From contig NZ_AP022673.1 of NCBI RefSeq assembly GCF_013374115.1, positions 524,501 through 588,500 of the forward strand: a stretch of DNA of 64,000 nt, in the 5' to 3' direction. This DNA is from Sphingomonas sp. HMP9 (GTDB taxonomy: Bacteria; Pseudomonadota; Alphaproteobacteria; Sphingomonadales; Sphingomonadaceae). The notes beneath the pieces are model-generated. The model ran no database searches and was not told the origin of the DNA. It saw only the letters and a list, made by a program, of their open reading frames with translations. Positions 1 through 8,383 of this stretch are shown here, one piece after another (position 1 is the first letter of the stretch; every line of letters begins with the position of its first letter). The position numbers were made by a program, and so were the translations under genes.

Positions 1-1100
1 GGATGCTCGACGCCGCCCGCACGGATCGACGAGGCGATGCCGGGCAGGGGGCCGTGCTCGGGATGCTGGAAGTCGATGATCCGCTTCGATTCCACGAGAA
101 ACGGGTTGTCGAGCGCCTGCTGGACATCAAGCACCGGTGCGGCAGGCACCCGGCCTTCGAACCGCTGCATCCAGTCCGCAGTGGTGCGGGTCGACAGGAC
201 CGCATCGAGATCGGCGTTGAAGGCTGGCCTGTTCTCCAGCCGGGCGGCGAAGGTCGCGTAGCGTGGATCGGTCGCCCATTCGGGACGCTCGATCAGCCCG
301 CACAAGACCTCGAAGAACTTTTCCTTGTTGCACATTACGAAGATCCAGCCGTCGCTGGTCGTGTAGAGCTGGCTGGGGGTCAGCGACGGGTGGCTCGAGC
401 GCGACGTGCGCTCCACGGTGACGCCGCCATTAAGATACCATTCGGCGACGTAATTGAGGTTGCCGAGCGCGACGTCGAACAGGCTGACGTCGAGATCGCG
501 GCCGATCCCGCTGCCGCGTGCAGAAACGACGCCGGCCAGGATCGCCAGCGCAGCGGTGGTGCCGGTCATGAAGTCAACGATCGACAGCCCGAAGCGCGCG
601 GGCGGCGTGCCGGGTTCGCCGGTCAGCGACAGATAACCTGCCTCGGCCTGCATCAGATAGTCATAGCCGGGCCACGCCGCGCGACTGCCGGTGCGGCCAT
701 AGGCGGACAGGTGGACGCACGCGATCGCCGGGTTAAATGGTGACAGCGCTGCATAATCGAGCCCGAGCTTGGCCGGCAGGTCGCCTCGCAAGTTGTTGAA
801 CACCACGTCCGATTCCGCGACGAGCTTCTCCAGCACCGCACGTCCGTCGGCGCTCTTCAGATCGAGGCCGATGCTGCGCTTGTTGCGGTTCAGCGATTCG
901 TAGAAATGGCTGTCGCCGGGCGCGAAGAAATACGGGCCGACATGCCGACCGATATCGCCGCCGTCCTTGTGATTCTCGATCTTGATGACCTCGGCACCAA
1001 GATCGGCAAGCTGCTGCGTGCCGAAGGGGCCTGCACCATATTGTTCGACCGCGACGATGCGGAGGCCTGCCAGGGGCTGATTGGGGGCTGGCTGGCTCAT
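1..1100 (-). CDS. CaiB/BaiF family (class III) CoA-transferase, partial
   Basis: This gene runs off the left edge of the window; about 366 residues are visible and the C-terminus is missing. The translation begins MSQPAPNQPLAGLRIVAVEQ and carries the family's N-terminal fold (GTQQLADLGAEVIKIE, then NRNKRSIGLDLKS) and the segment GLSIVDFMTG, whose Asp fits the catalytic aspartate of class III transferases. Such enzymes move CoA between a donor such as succinyl-CoA and a free acid in the cytoplasm. The ATG overlaps the stop of the upstream acyl-CoA dehydrogenase by 4 bp (ATGA), so it is the last visible gene of the minus-strand operon that begins near 7.3 kb. The acid activated cannot be read from the sequence. 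Confidence 0.9.
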   Translation of the reverse strand, partial: MSQPAPNQPLAGLRIVAVEQYGAGPFGTQQLADLGAEVIKIENHKDGGDIGRHVGPYFFAPGDSHFYESLNRNKRSIGLDLKSADGRAVLEKLVAESDVVFNNLRGDLPAKLGLDYAALSPFNPAIACVHLSAYGRTGSRAAWPGYDYLMQAEAGYLSLTGEPGTPPARFGLSIVDFMTGTTAALAILAGVVSARGSGIGRDLDVSLFDVALGNLNYVAEWYLNGGVTVERTSRSSHPSLTPSQLYTTSDGWIFVMCNKEKFFEVLCGLIERPEWATDPRYATFAARLENRPAFNADLDAVLSTRTTADWMQRFEGRVPAAPVLDVQQALDNPFLVESKRIIDFQHPEHGPLPGIASSIRAGGVEH

Positions 1101-2275
1101 GCCGGGTTCCGCGCGATGATCTGCTTGGCGATGATGATCCGCTGGAGTTCGTTGGTGCCTTCGCCGATCGTCAGCAGGGGCGCGTCGCGGTAAAGCCGCT
1201 CGACATTATATTCCTTCGAATAGCCGTAACCGCCGAAGATCCGCATCGCCTCGATCGCATTCTCCAGCCCCGCTTCAGTCGCGAAATACTTCGCCATGCC
1301 GGCTTCCATGTCGCAGCGCTCGCCGCGGTCATACGCCTTGGCCGCCGCTTCGGTGAGCAGGCGCGCGGCATAGGTGCGCGTCGTCATTTCGCCCAGTTTC
1401 AGCTGGATCGCCTGATGCTCGCAGATCGGCTTGCCGAAGGTCTTGCGCGTCTGCGAATAGGCGACCGCCTCGTTGAGGGCCGCCTGCGCGATCCCGACGC
1501 CGCGCGCGGCGACGTTGATGCGGCCAAGTTCGAGCCCGCCCAGCACCTGCTTCAGGCCGACGCCTTCGATCCCGCCAATGAGGCGATCGACCGGGACGCG
1601 ATATCCGTCGAAGGTCAGCGCGTTGCTGTCGATGCCCTTGTACCCAAGCTTCTCCAGCTTTTTCGACACGATGAACCCGTCGCCGCGCTCAGCGATCAGC
1701 AGGCTCATGCCCTTGTGACGCGGCTCGGCGGTCGTGTCGGTCTTGACCAGCAGCAGGATGGTGTTGCCCGAGCCGGAATTGGTGATCCACATCTTGCTGC
1801 CGTTGACGACATAGTCGTCGCCGTCGCGGACCGCGGTGGTGCGGATCGCCTGCAAATCGGTGCCCGCATCGGGCTCGGTCAGGCCGATGCCGCCGCGCAA
1901 TTCGCCGGTCGCGAACTTGGGCAGGTAATGATCCTTCTGCGCTTCCGTGCCGCAGCGCTGCACGGTCATCGCCATGATCATGTGGCTGTTGATGATCCCC
2001 GCGACCGACATCCACACGGTCGAGATCTTCTCGATGATGCGGACATAGGTCAGCGTCGAGACGCCGAACCCGCCGAATTCGGGCGCGATCATGAGCCCGA
2101 ACAGGCCCATCTCCTTCATCGTGTCGACGATCTTCTGCGGATATTCATCGTCATGTTCGAGTTGGTGGACGAACGGCTTCACATCGGTCTCGAGGAACTT
2201 GTCGATCGAATCGAGGATCATGATTTCTTCGTCAGTCATCGCGCCATCGGCGGCGATCGCGTTTGCCAGGGTCAT
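1097..2275 (-). CDS. Acyl-CoA dehydrogenase
   Basis: A 392-residue FAD-dependent acyl-CoA dehydrogenase, the usual length for the family, making an alpha,beta-double bond in an acyl-CoA. I see the N-terminal helical domain, the beta-domain FAD/substrate segments GGIGLTEPDAGTDL and WITNSG, and the C-terminal GGYGYSKEYNVERLYRD followed by TIGEGTNELQ. The Glu of GEGTNE is close to where many family members have the catalytic base. I start at MTLANAIAADG because the frame continues upstream only as a shadow of the next gene. The start overlaps the stop of the MmgE/PrpD gene by 4 bp and its stop overlaps the CoA-transferase start by 4 bp, so translation is probably coupled. The substrate is likely the CoA ester made by the neighbouring transferase; this is inference. 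Confidence 0.92.
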   Translation of the reverse strand: MTLANAIAADGAMTDEEIMILDSIDKFLETDVKPFVHQLEHDDEYPQKIVDTMKEMGLFGLMIAPEFGGFGVSTLTYVRIIEKISTVWMSVAGIINSHMIMAMTVQRCGTEAQKDHYLPKFATGELRGGIGLTEPDAGTDLQAIRTTAVRDGDDYVVNGSKMWITNSGSGNTILLLVKTDTTAEPRHKGMSLLIAERGDGFIVSKKLEKLGYKGIDSNALTFDGYRVPVDRLIGGIEGVGLKQVLGGLELGRINVAARGVGIAQAALNEAVAYSQTRKTFGKPICEHQAIQLKLGEMTTRTYAARLLTEAAAKAYDRGERCDMEAGMAKYFATEAGLENAIEAMRIFGGYGYSKEYNVERLYRDAPLLTIGEGTNELQRIIIAKQIIARNPA

Positions 2276-3666
2276 ACAGATACTCCTTGAGGGGCGGTGG
2301 CGCCGGCGAGAATATCGCCGAGTGCGGAAGCTGGGTGCCGGTCCATGTCGAGCACGGCGGCGCGGATGTGCGCGGCGCGTGTCGCGTCGACCGTGCGAGC
2401 GGCGTTTTCGAAATATTTGGCGTCGATGTCGGCGTTGCTCAGCGGCCGGTCGGATGCGCCGCGGTTGATCGCCTCGCGGTGGCGCAGCATCCGGCCGTCG
2501 TGTGTTTCGACGATGACTTCGCCGGTGAAATGCTTGGGATAGTCGCTGTCCGGGTCGATCGCGTAGTCGACGCGGGTCGCGAGATCGAGCACCGCCGGAT
2601 CGTTCAGCGCCACCGGATCGAGTGCGTCGAGCGTGAACTTGCCGGTCAGCAGCGCGGTCGCGACCGTGTAGGGGATCGAGAATTGCGCATCGTAACCGGT
2701 TCGCGGCGTCCGCTTTGGCGCGACAGGCTCGCAGACGATCGGGATGACCGCCTCGGGCACCAGCACGATGACCTTGGCGATATCGGCGGCGGTCAGGTCG
2801 TAGGCCGCGCGCAACGCGATCGCCGCATCGATCGCGGCGTGCGTCATGTGGCACGCGGGAAGCGGCTTCACCGAGACCGCCTCGACCTCCCAGGTCTCGC
2901 CGAGCGCTTCGGTCGCCTGCGCAAGCAGGGCTGGGGCGGCGTCCTGGAGATAGAGCGCATACAGGCCGAACCGGCCCTCGTACGCCGCTAGCGGTCCGAC
3001 GAAGCCGCGCTTGGCGAGCGTGGCGGCGGTCAATGCCGAGCTTGCCGCCCAGCCGGGATGCAACCGCTTGGTCCACGCGCCGTCAGCCAGGAATTCGAGG
3101 CTCCCGGCGGCCATCGACAGCACGATCCCCTGCGCCATCGCGATCTGCTGCGTGTGGAGCCCTAGCAACTTGCCGGCGGCGAGCGTCGATCCGAATGCGC
3201 CGATCAATCCGGTCGGGTGGAAGCCGAAGCCGTGGAACCCGCCCGCGCCGACGGCCGCGACCCTGGTCGAGACCTCCATCGCCGCGACGTAGGCGACAAG
3301 CAGGTCGGCCCCCGAAACGCCCGCCTTGTCCGCCGCGACGAGCGCGGTCGGAAAGGCGCTCACGGTCGCATGGATGATCCCGCGTGCATGCGTGTCGTCA
3401 TAGTCGAGGCCGTGCGTGATCAGCCCGTTCATCAGGGCCGCATCACGCATCGCGAGCGTACGGCCATAGCCGAGCACCGGTGCCGTGCCGCTGCCGAGAT
3501 CCCCGGCGGCGGCGAAGCTTGCCTCCGCCCAGGGGGCGCCGACCGCTGCGAGCCCTGTGCCGACCGAATCCAGGATCAGATGGCGTGCTCGCTCCTTGAC
3601 CCGCTCGGGAATGGCATCGATCGTCAGGCCAGTCGCGAAATCGGCGAAGACTTGCGAGAGTGTCAC
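2272..3666 (-). CDS. MmgE/PrpD family protein (2-methylcitrate dehydratase-like)
   Basis: 464 residues, full length for MmgE/PrpD proteins, which include 2-methylcitrate dehydratase, cis-aconitate decarboxylase and iminodisuccinate epimerase. Family signatures visible are the N-terminal helix pair with RARHLILDSVGTGLAA, the HGLDYDDTH motif near residue 85, GFHPTGLIGAFGSTLAAGKL, and KRLHPGWAASSALTAATLAKRG shortened across the middle domain. The start codon is GTG and overlaps the stop of the MFS gene (GTGA). The stop overlaps the acyl-CoA dehydrogenase start. Membership in an operon with a CoA-transferase, dehydrogenase and MaoC hydratase points to catabolism of a branched or tricarboxylic-type acid, but the family is too diverse to name the reaction. 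Confidence 0.88.
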   Translation of the reverse strand: MTLSQVFADFATGLTIDAIPERVKERARHLILDSVGTGLAAVGAPWAEASFAAAGDLGSGTAPVLGYGRTLAMRDAALMNGLITHGLDYDDTHARGIIHATVSAFPTALVAADKAGVSGADLLVAYVAAMEVSTRVAAVGAGGFHGFGFHPTGLIGAFGSTLAAGKLLGLHTQQIAMAQGIVLSMAAGSLEFLADGAWTKRLHPGWAASSALTAATLAKRGFVGPLAAYEGRFGLYALYLQDAAPALLAQATEALGETWEVEAVSVKPLPACHMTHAAIDAAIALRAAYDLTAADIAKVIVLVPEAVIPIVCEPVAPKRTPRTGYDAQFSIPYTVATALLTGKFTLDALDPVALNDPAVLDLATRVDYAIDPDSDYPKHFTGEVIVETHDGRMLRHREAINRGASDRPLSNADIDAKYFENAARTVDATRAAHIRAAVLDMDRHPASALGDILAGATAPQGVSV

Positions 3667-5036
3667 TTGGCGGCTCCCCCGTTTATCAGCGAGTCATCGG
3701 CGACGTCGTCGAGCGACTGGCCGGTCGTCTCGATGTTCAGCAAACCGACCGCAGCGATCATGCAGGCCAGCACCACGCCGACCATGCCGAGTACACCCTC
3801 CAGCCCGAAGCGCTCGAACAGCGCGACGGTGGCATAGGGCGTGACCATCGATGCGGCCCGCCCGCACATTCCGGCGAAACCGGTGCCGCGCAGCCGATAG
3901 GCGGTCGGGAATAGTTCGGGGATATAGGCGAACAGCGCCAGCGTCACGAGCGTGTAAATGCTGGAGACGAGCAGGAAGCCGGTCAGCGGCACCATCAGGT
4001 CGCCGTGGGCATTCGGATACAGGAAGCCGAAGATCATGATCACGACGGCGGTTGCGATCAGCGAGGCGCGGCGCGAGATCCGGTCGGCGATGCCGATCGC
4101 GACGACCGCACCGAACACGCTGCCGAACGACATCAGCGTCGTGTACCAGAGCGAGGTGACAATGCCGGTGCCGTGGCTGACCAGGAAGGTCGGCAACCAC
4201 GCGACGAAGCCGTAGACCGAGACGTTGACCGCGATCGCGGCGAGCGTCGCGGCGATCAGGCGGCGGCGCAGTTTCGATCCGAACAGCGCGGAAAGCGGTG
4301 CGTGGACCTTGGGTACCACGCGGACCGCTGGCACCGGGGCGAGCGGGCCCTTGTGTGCGGTGACCTCGGCTTCGATCTCGCGCAGCGTCGCCTCGGCCTC
4401 GTCGTTGCGACCGACCGATTCCAGCCAACGCGGCGATTCCGGCATCTTCTTGCGCATCACCCAGACGATCAGCGCAAGTATGCCCCCGATCGCGAACATG
4501 TAGCGCCAGCCGAGCGTCGGGATGACGATATAGCCGACCGAGGTTGCGACCAGCAGGCCAGAATTGACGACCATCCCCATGATCGACACCCAGCGGCCAC
4601 GATAGGCCGGCGGGATGAACTCGCCGAGCGTACCTGCCGCGACTACCAGTTCGGCGCCGAGACCAATGCCCATGATGAAGCGGCAGCCGATCAGGAACGT
4701 CATGTTGGGCGAGAAGATCGCCGCGATCGACGCTATCCCGAACAGCGCCAGGTTGAACTGGTAGGATGCGCGACGCCCGAAGCGATCGCCGACATAGCCG
4801 GCCATGCCTGCGCCGATCATCATGCCGAGGAACGTCATCGACATGAACACCGCGGCTTGCGCCAGCGTCGAGAAACCCTCGGCCTTCAAAGCGGCGATCA
4901 CGCCACCCGCGAGATAAACGTCGAACGCGTCGAGGAACGCACCCGCGCTGATCAGCCCCAGGATACGCCAGTGGAATCGGGAGATGGGCAGACGGTCCAG
5001 CCTGGCTCCTGCGTTGACGGCGATGGTATCGGCCAT
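3663..5036 (-). CDS. MFS transporter, organic-acid/metabolite type
   Basis: 457 residues with about 12 hydrophobic segments, a typical major facilitator carrier of the inner membrane. The loop 2-3 signature appears as GYVGDRFGRRASY, and a second copy in the C-half as GIADRISRRASL. The RGRW segment after helix 5 and PESPRWLESVGR before the central loop resemble the sugar-porter/aromatic-acid group. I chose the ATG at 5036 because AGAGAGG lies just upstream and the further upstream frame (28 extra residues) is not family-like. It overlaps the PrpD-like gene by 4 bp. Its place in the operon suggests that it imports the acid degraded by the flanking enzymes. Confidence 0.88.
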   Translation of the reverse strand: MADTIAVNAGARLDRLPISRFHWRILGLISAGAFLDAFDVYLAGGVIAALKAEGFSTLAQAAVFMSMTFLGMMIGAGMAGYVGDRFGRRASYQFNLALFGIASIAAIFSPNMTFLIGCRFIMGIGLGAELVVAAGTLGEFIPPAYRGRWVSIMGMVVNSGLLVATSVGYIVIPTLGWRYMFAIGGILALIVWVMRKKMPESPRWLESVGRNDEAEATLREIEAEVTAHKGPLAPVPAVRVVPKVHAPLSALFGSKLRRRLIAATLAAIAVNVSVYGFVAWLPTFLVSHGTGIVTSLWYTTLMSFGSVFGAVVAIGIADRISRRASLIATAVVIMIFGFLYPNAHGDLMVPLTGFLLVSSIYTLVTLALFAYIPELFPTAYRLRGTGFAGMCGRAASMVTPYATVALFERFGLEGVLGMVGVVLACMIAAVGLLNIETTGQSLDDVADDSLINGGAAK

Positions 5037-5150
5037 GGGGCTACCTCTCTTCGGAATGACGACGGGCCGGGTCTTCTTTGGTCGAAGCTCTCGCAGCCCG
5101 CGCAGGGGACGTCCGACCACCGACGGCGGCCGATTAGTCGATCGGTCGGG

Positions 5151-5660
5151 CTATTTGTCGTCGGGAGATTCGCCGCGCTTGTAGACGAGCGAGTTGCGCG
5201 TGAACTCCATGATCTGCTTGGCGTCCTGGTTGAACGCGCGGGTGCGCGTAGTGACGATCCCCTGGGTCGGGCGCGACTTCGAGTCGCGGATCTCGAGCAC
5301 TTCGGTTTCCGCGGTCAACGTATCTCCGCCGAACACCGGATGGGTCAGCTTGATCTCGGTCCAGCCGAGATTGGCGGGCGACTTGCCGCTTACGTCGTTG
5401 ACCGTCATACCGAGCACGATCGCCAGCGTCAGTCCGCTGTTGACCAGCAGCCGCCCGAACTCGCTCTTGGCGGCATATTGCGCGTCGCAGTGCATCGGGT
5501 GCGCGTTCATCGTCATCAGCGAGAACTGGATATTGTCCGCATCGGTGATCGTCCGCCCGGGGCGATGCTCGTAAATGTCGCCGACGACGAAATCCTCGAG
5601 ATAGCGGCCGTAACTCGCGCGGTAGCGCTGTTCACCGATCTTGATAGCCGAAAGGCTCAT
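5151..5660 (-). CDS. MaoC family dehydratase (hot-dog hydratase)
   Basis: 169 residues, a single hot-dog domain. The hydratase-2 type motif is seen as NAHPMHCDAQYAA, followed by FGRLLVNSGLTLAIVLGMTV, which is characteristic of MaoC-like enoyl-/mesaconyl-type CoA hydratases. The enzyme would add water to the double bond introduced by the acyl-CoA dehydrogenase three genes downstream. A strong ribosome site (AAGGAGG) lies before the ATG. It leads the enzyme part of the operon, with 114 bp to the MFS gene and an 80-bp gap after the porin gene. An operator-like 14-mer lies 17-30 bp upstream of the start. Confidence 0.9.
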   Translation of the reverse strand: MSLSAIKIGEQRYRASYGRYLEDFVVGDIYEHRPGRTITDADNIQFSLMTMNAHPMHCDAQYAAKSEFGRLLVNSGLTLAIVLGMTVNDVSGKSPANLGWTEIKLTHPVFGGDTLTAETEVLEIRDSKSRPTQGIVTTRTRAFNQDAKQIMEFTRNSLVYKRGESPDDK

Positions 5661-5676
5661 ACATCCTCCTTATCGC

Positions 5677-5690
5677 TTTGTACGGACATT
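5677..5690 (-). promoter_or_regulatory. Operator-like 14-mer upstream of MaoC gene (copy 1)
   Basis: On the minus strand this reads AATGTCCGTACAAA, with a near-palindromic core TGTCCGTACA. An identical 14-mer occurs upstream of the porin gene at 7341-7354. GntR-family repressors of CoA-ester and acid pathways often bind TTGT-N-ACAA-like sites; assignment to that family is inference. No regulator gene lies in this part of the window, so it may sit beyond the left edge. Confidence 0.6.
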
Positions 5691-5739
5691 ATCGAACTCA
5701 TGGTACGCTGGCAAGTCGCCAGCGCGCTGCGGTGCGTCG

Positions 5740-7257
5740 TCAGAACGCCACTTCAGCCCTTGCCGCGAACGTGTCGCCGGTATCGCGGCCCGTGAAACTG
5801 CCGGTGCGGTTGTCGGTACGGAAATGAATATAGTCCGCCATGAACCGGAAATTGTTGGTGAGCGACCAGTTCAGCCCCAGCGTTCCGGCGGTGCCGGTTC
5901 CGCCGAGGGGCAAATCCGAGCTGTCCAGATCCTCGTATCGGACGACCGCTTCCAGCGCCCCCCAGCCACCGTCCAGTACCGAGTGGAGCACGTTTGGTGC
6001 CACGTACGTGCCGCTCCGCGAGGCGTAGGTCGGGGTCTCGCCGGTGATCCAGAAGCCGCCGTTGATCGACAGGGCCTTGATCTTCGCGCTGCGGAACGTC
6101 GAGGTCGGTCCGCCGTGGACGGTACGCTGGCCGTATTCCGAGAACGCGTAGAACGGCCCGAGCGTGCCGCCCAATTCAAGGCCGAACGCCTTTGATCCGT
6201 CCGCCCCGGTCAGCGCCGCGGACTCGACGCGCACGCTGTTGTTGATCGCCCCCGACATGTTCTGCGCAAACGTTGTCGGTAGGGTCGTGTCGGGTATGTT
6301 CTCGCTATATGCCCAGCCGCCGACATGGATCAGGCCATGCTTGGTAAGGATCGGGTTCCAGTGCACCCGGCCCAGCACCATGCGGTTGTCGCTGCGCGTG
6401 AAATCATTGTCGATCGCGTCGCCGTGCACGCCTAGGCTGGCGTGCCAGTTCTTGCCGCCGGCGCGACCGACCACGCCGAGCAGGTAGACGCGGCCACCCT
6501 GCGTCGCGAGTGCGGTGGTGTTGATGTTGGTGGTGATGAACGGATTGGCGGTCGCCGCGGTGCCGATATCGATCCCGCGATCGGTAATAAGATTGCCGAA
6601 GCGGATGTCGGTGTCGGTCTCCCCGAACTTCTGGCGGTACCCGACGAAGGTCTGCACGACCTCGGTCGCATTGCGGCGGAAATCGGCCTCGAACTGGTAG
6701 AACAGGTGATCGCCGATCGTGCCGACGCCGCCGAAGCGGAACTGGCGCAGCGTCGACACGGTGATGTTGCGGCGATCGAAATCCGACCCGCCGGTCGAGG
6801 ACAGATCGGCGAGGATGCGACCGCGCGGCTTGAAGGTGAACTTGCCGTTTCGGCTGCTGAAAACCGGCGCGCCGCGGCTCCAGTCGACCGCCAGATCGGC
6901 GGGCAACGCGACCCCGCCGGCGCTCGTGGTCTGCAGATTGCCGACGGGGACAGGAGCGATCTTGGCGCCGGCGTCCGCCGCCTGCGTCGCGACCTGCACG
7001 CGCGTGGGCGGTGGTGTCGGGGCGGCCGGGAGCGGGGCATTTGCCGCCAGGGCGCGGCTTGCTTTGACCTTGGCATTGGCGATCATCGTATCGGCACGTT
7101 CGCGGCTGACCAGCTTGGTCTCGACCATCTCGTCGATCAGCGCCAGCATCGTCTGGTACGACGGGTCAGTATCGAGCGGGGACGCGGTCTGCGCCCGGGC
7201 TGCCGATGGCAGTACCGCGAGCAATGCACACAGCGATACGGCGTACGAATGACGCAT
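5740..7257 (-). CDS. OprP/OprO-type (phosphate-selective) porin
   Basis: 505 residues with a signal peptide (MRHSYAVSLCALLAVLPSAA, cleavage likely after ARAQ), a short alpha-helical N-terminal part with a proline/alanine-rich linker, then an outer-membrane beta-barrel beginning near NGKFTFKPRGRILADLSS. This is the hallmark of the OprP/OprO family. The C-terminus is AARAEVAF, ending in Phe as expected for barrel proteins handled by the BAM machinery. GAGAGGATGTCTGT before the ATG gives the ribosome site. In proteobacteria such porins take up phosphate, pyrophosphate or organic acids. Sharing an operator with the MaoC-CoA transferase operon immediately downstream makes uptake of the same organic acid across the outer membrane the better guess. 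Confidence 0.87.
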   Translation of the reverse strand: MRHSYAVSLCALLAVLPSAARAQTASPLDTDPSYQTMLALIDEMVETKLVSRERADTMIANAKVKASRALAANAPLPAAPTPPPTRVQVATQAADAGAKIAPVPVGNLQTTSAGGVALPADLAVDWSRGAPVFSSRNGKFTFKPRGRILADLSSTGGSDFDRRNITVSTLRQFRFGGVGTIGDHLFYQFEADFRRNATEVVQTFVGYRQKFGETDTDIRFGNLITDRGIDIGTAATANPFITTNINTTALATQGGRVYLLGVVGRAGGKNWHASLGVHGDAIDNDFTRSDNRMVLGRVHWNPILTKHGLIHVGGWAYSENIPDTTLPTTFAQNMSGAINNSVRVESAALTGADGSKAFGLELGGTLGPFYAFSEYGQRTVHGGPTSTFRSAKIKALSINGGFWITGETPTYASRSGTYVAPNVLHSVLDGGWGALEAVVRYEDLDSSDLPLGGTGTAGTLGLNWSLTNNFRFMADYIHFRTDNRTGSFTGRDTGDTFAARAEVAF

Positions 7258-7340
7258 ACAGACATCCTCTCGAGATCGGGATCGTCCGTCTTCCGCGGCG
7301 CGATATCCTGGAACCAGCTTCACTGGGGAAGGATAGTCTT

Positions 7341-7354
7341 AATGTCCGTACAAA
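7341..7354 (+). promoter_or_regulatory. Operator-like 14-mer upstream of porin gene (copy 2)
   Basis: AATGTCCGTACAAA on the plus strand, about 84-97 bp upstream of the porin ATG, identical over 14 bases to the site before the MaoC gene. Both copies are followed by a GCG within the next four bases. Chance recurrence of a 14-mer in two promoter regions 1.7 kb apart is very unlikely. Confidence 0.6.
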
Positions 7355-7400
7355 TGCGCTGTCGACACTGATTTCCGCGTTGAGCCGATCAGGCGCTGAT

Positions 7401-7420
7401 CGATCGGGGTCGATCGGGGT
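7401..7420. repeat. Tandem 10-bp repeat at 3' end of thioesterase gene
   Basis: CGATCGGGGT occurs twice head-to-tail just past the stop codon of the thioesterase gene. It is short and may be a chance duplication; no terminator-like T run accompanies it. Confidence 0.5.
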
Positions 7421-7428
7421 CGGGTTGA

Positions 7429-8340
7429 TCAGGGCATATGCGGGATCGTGGTGCGCGGCGCGAGGTCGGGTCGCATGCGGATCAACCCTTCCTGCGTCAC
7501 ATGCGCGACCGCCTGCCCGTCGCGGCTATGGAACACCCCGCGAGCGATGCCGCGACCATGTCCCGACCATGGGCTCTCGCTGCTATACAAAAGCCAGTCG
7601 TCGAGCGGCACGTCCTCGTGGAACCACATCGCGTGATCGAGGCTCGCGGTCTGCATGCTGTGCTCGAACATGGTGACGCCGTGTGGGATCAGCGACGCAC
7701 TAAGCAGCGCGTAGTCGGACAGATAGGCGAGCACGCCCCGGCGAATCGCGGGATCGGTCGGCGCACTGCCCCGGAATCGGATCCAGACATGCGACACGGG
7801 CATGCCGGGTTCGGTCTGGAGGAATGCGGGCACGCCGCATGGCCGGATATCGAAGGCGGACGGCTGGCCGAGGAACGCGACGGCTTGCGCGGAGATACCC
7901 GCATATTCGCCAGCGAGGATGTCGAGCGAGCGCAGCGCCTCCGGCGGCGGAAGATCGGGCATCGCGACCGCATGCTCCAGGCCCGCTTCCGGTCGTTGAA
8001 ACGATGCGGCGAGCGTCAGGATCGTCGCGCCGTTCTGGCTCGCGGTGACGCGGCGGTTGGCGAACGACTTGCCGTCGAAGTCGCGCTCGACCCGGAAGAT
8101 GATCGGTTGCGTCTCGGTGCCGGCACGCAGGAAATAGGCGTGCATGCTGTGCGCCACGGCGGGTCCGTCGACCGAACGCTGCGCCGCCATCAGTGCCTGT
8201 GCCACGACCTGCCCGCCGAAGACGCGCGCGGTTGCGCCGGGTCGCTGCGGTCCGCGGAACAGGTCGGTATCGAGCGGTTCGAGATCGAGCAGCGCGACCA
8301 GTTCGGCGGCGAGGCCGGGCGTCGATAGGGTGTTGGTCAT
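7429..8340 (-). CDS. tesB: Acyl-CoA thioesterase II
   Basis: 303 residues with two hot-dog halves, the expected size for TesB. Family landmarks are RVFGGQVVAQALMAAQRSV near residue 40, HSMHAYFLRAG, and in the C-half HAMWFHEDVPLDDWLLY with RGIARGVFHSRDGQAVAHVTQ shortened here to RGVFHSRDGQ. TesB hydrolyses a wide range of acyl-CoAs in the cytoplasm. The start MTNTLSTPGLAAELVALL was chosen because upstream sequence in the same frame is non-family and very arginine-rich. It lies 43 bp downstream of the FUSC gene on the same strand and is probably cotranscribed with it. Confidence 0.93.
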   Translation of the reverse strand: MTNTLSTPGLAAELVALLDLEPLDTDLFRGPQRPGATARVFGGQVVAQALMAAQRSVDGPAVAHSMHAYFLRAGTETQPIIFRVERDFDGKSFANRRVTASQNGATILTLAASFQRPEAGLEHAVAMPDLPPPEALRSLDILAGEYAGISAQAVAFLGQPSAFDIRPCGVPAFLQTEPGMPVSHVWIRFRGSAPTDPAIRRGVLAYLSDYALLSASLIPHGVTMFEHSMQTASLDHAMWFHEDVPLDDWLLYSSESPWSGHGRGIARGVFHSRDGQAVAHVTQEGLIRMRPDLAPRTTIPHMP

Positions 8341-8383
8341 CGCCGCCCGTACCGCGCGCGCGACCAGCGTCAAAGCGGCGCGG

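Noticed and set aside
2276-3076. N-terminal extension of the acyl-CoA dehydrogenase frame
   Set aside because: The extra 267 codons are an out-of-frame shadow of the MmgE/PrpD gene; the family length and start favour 2275.
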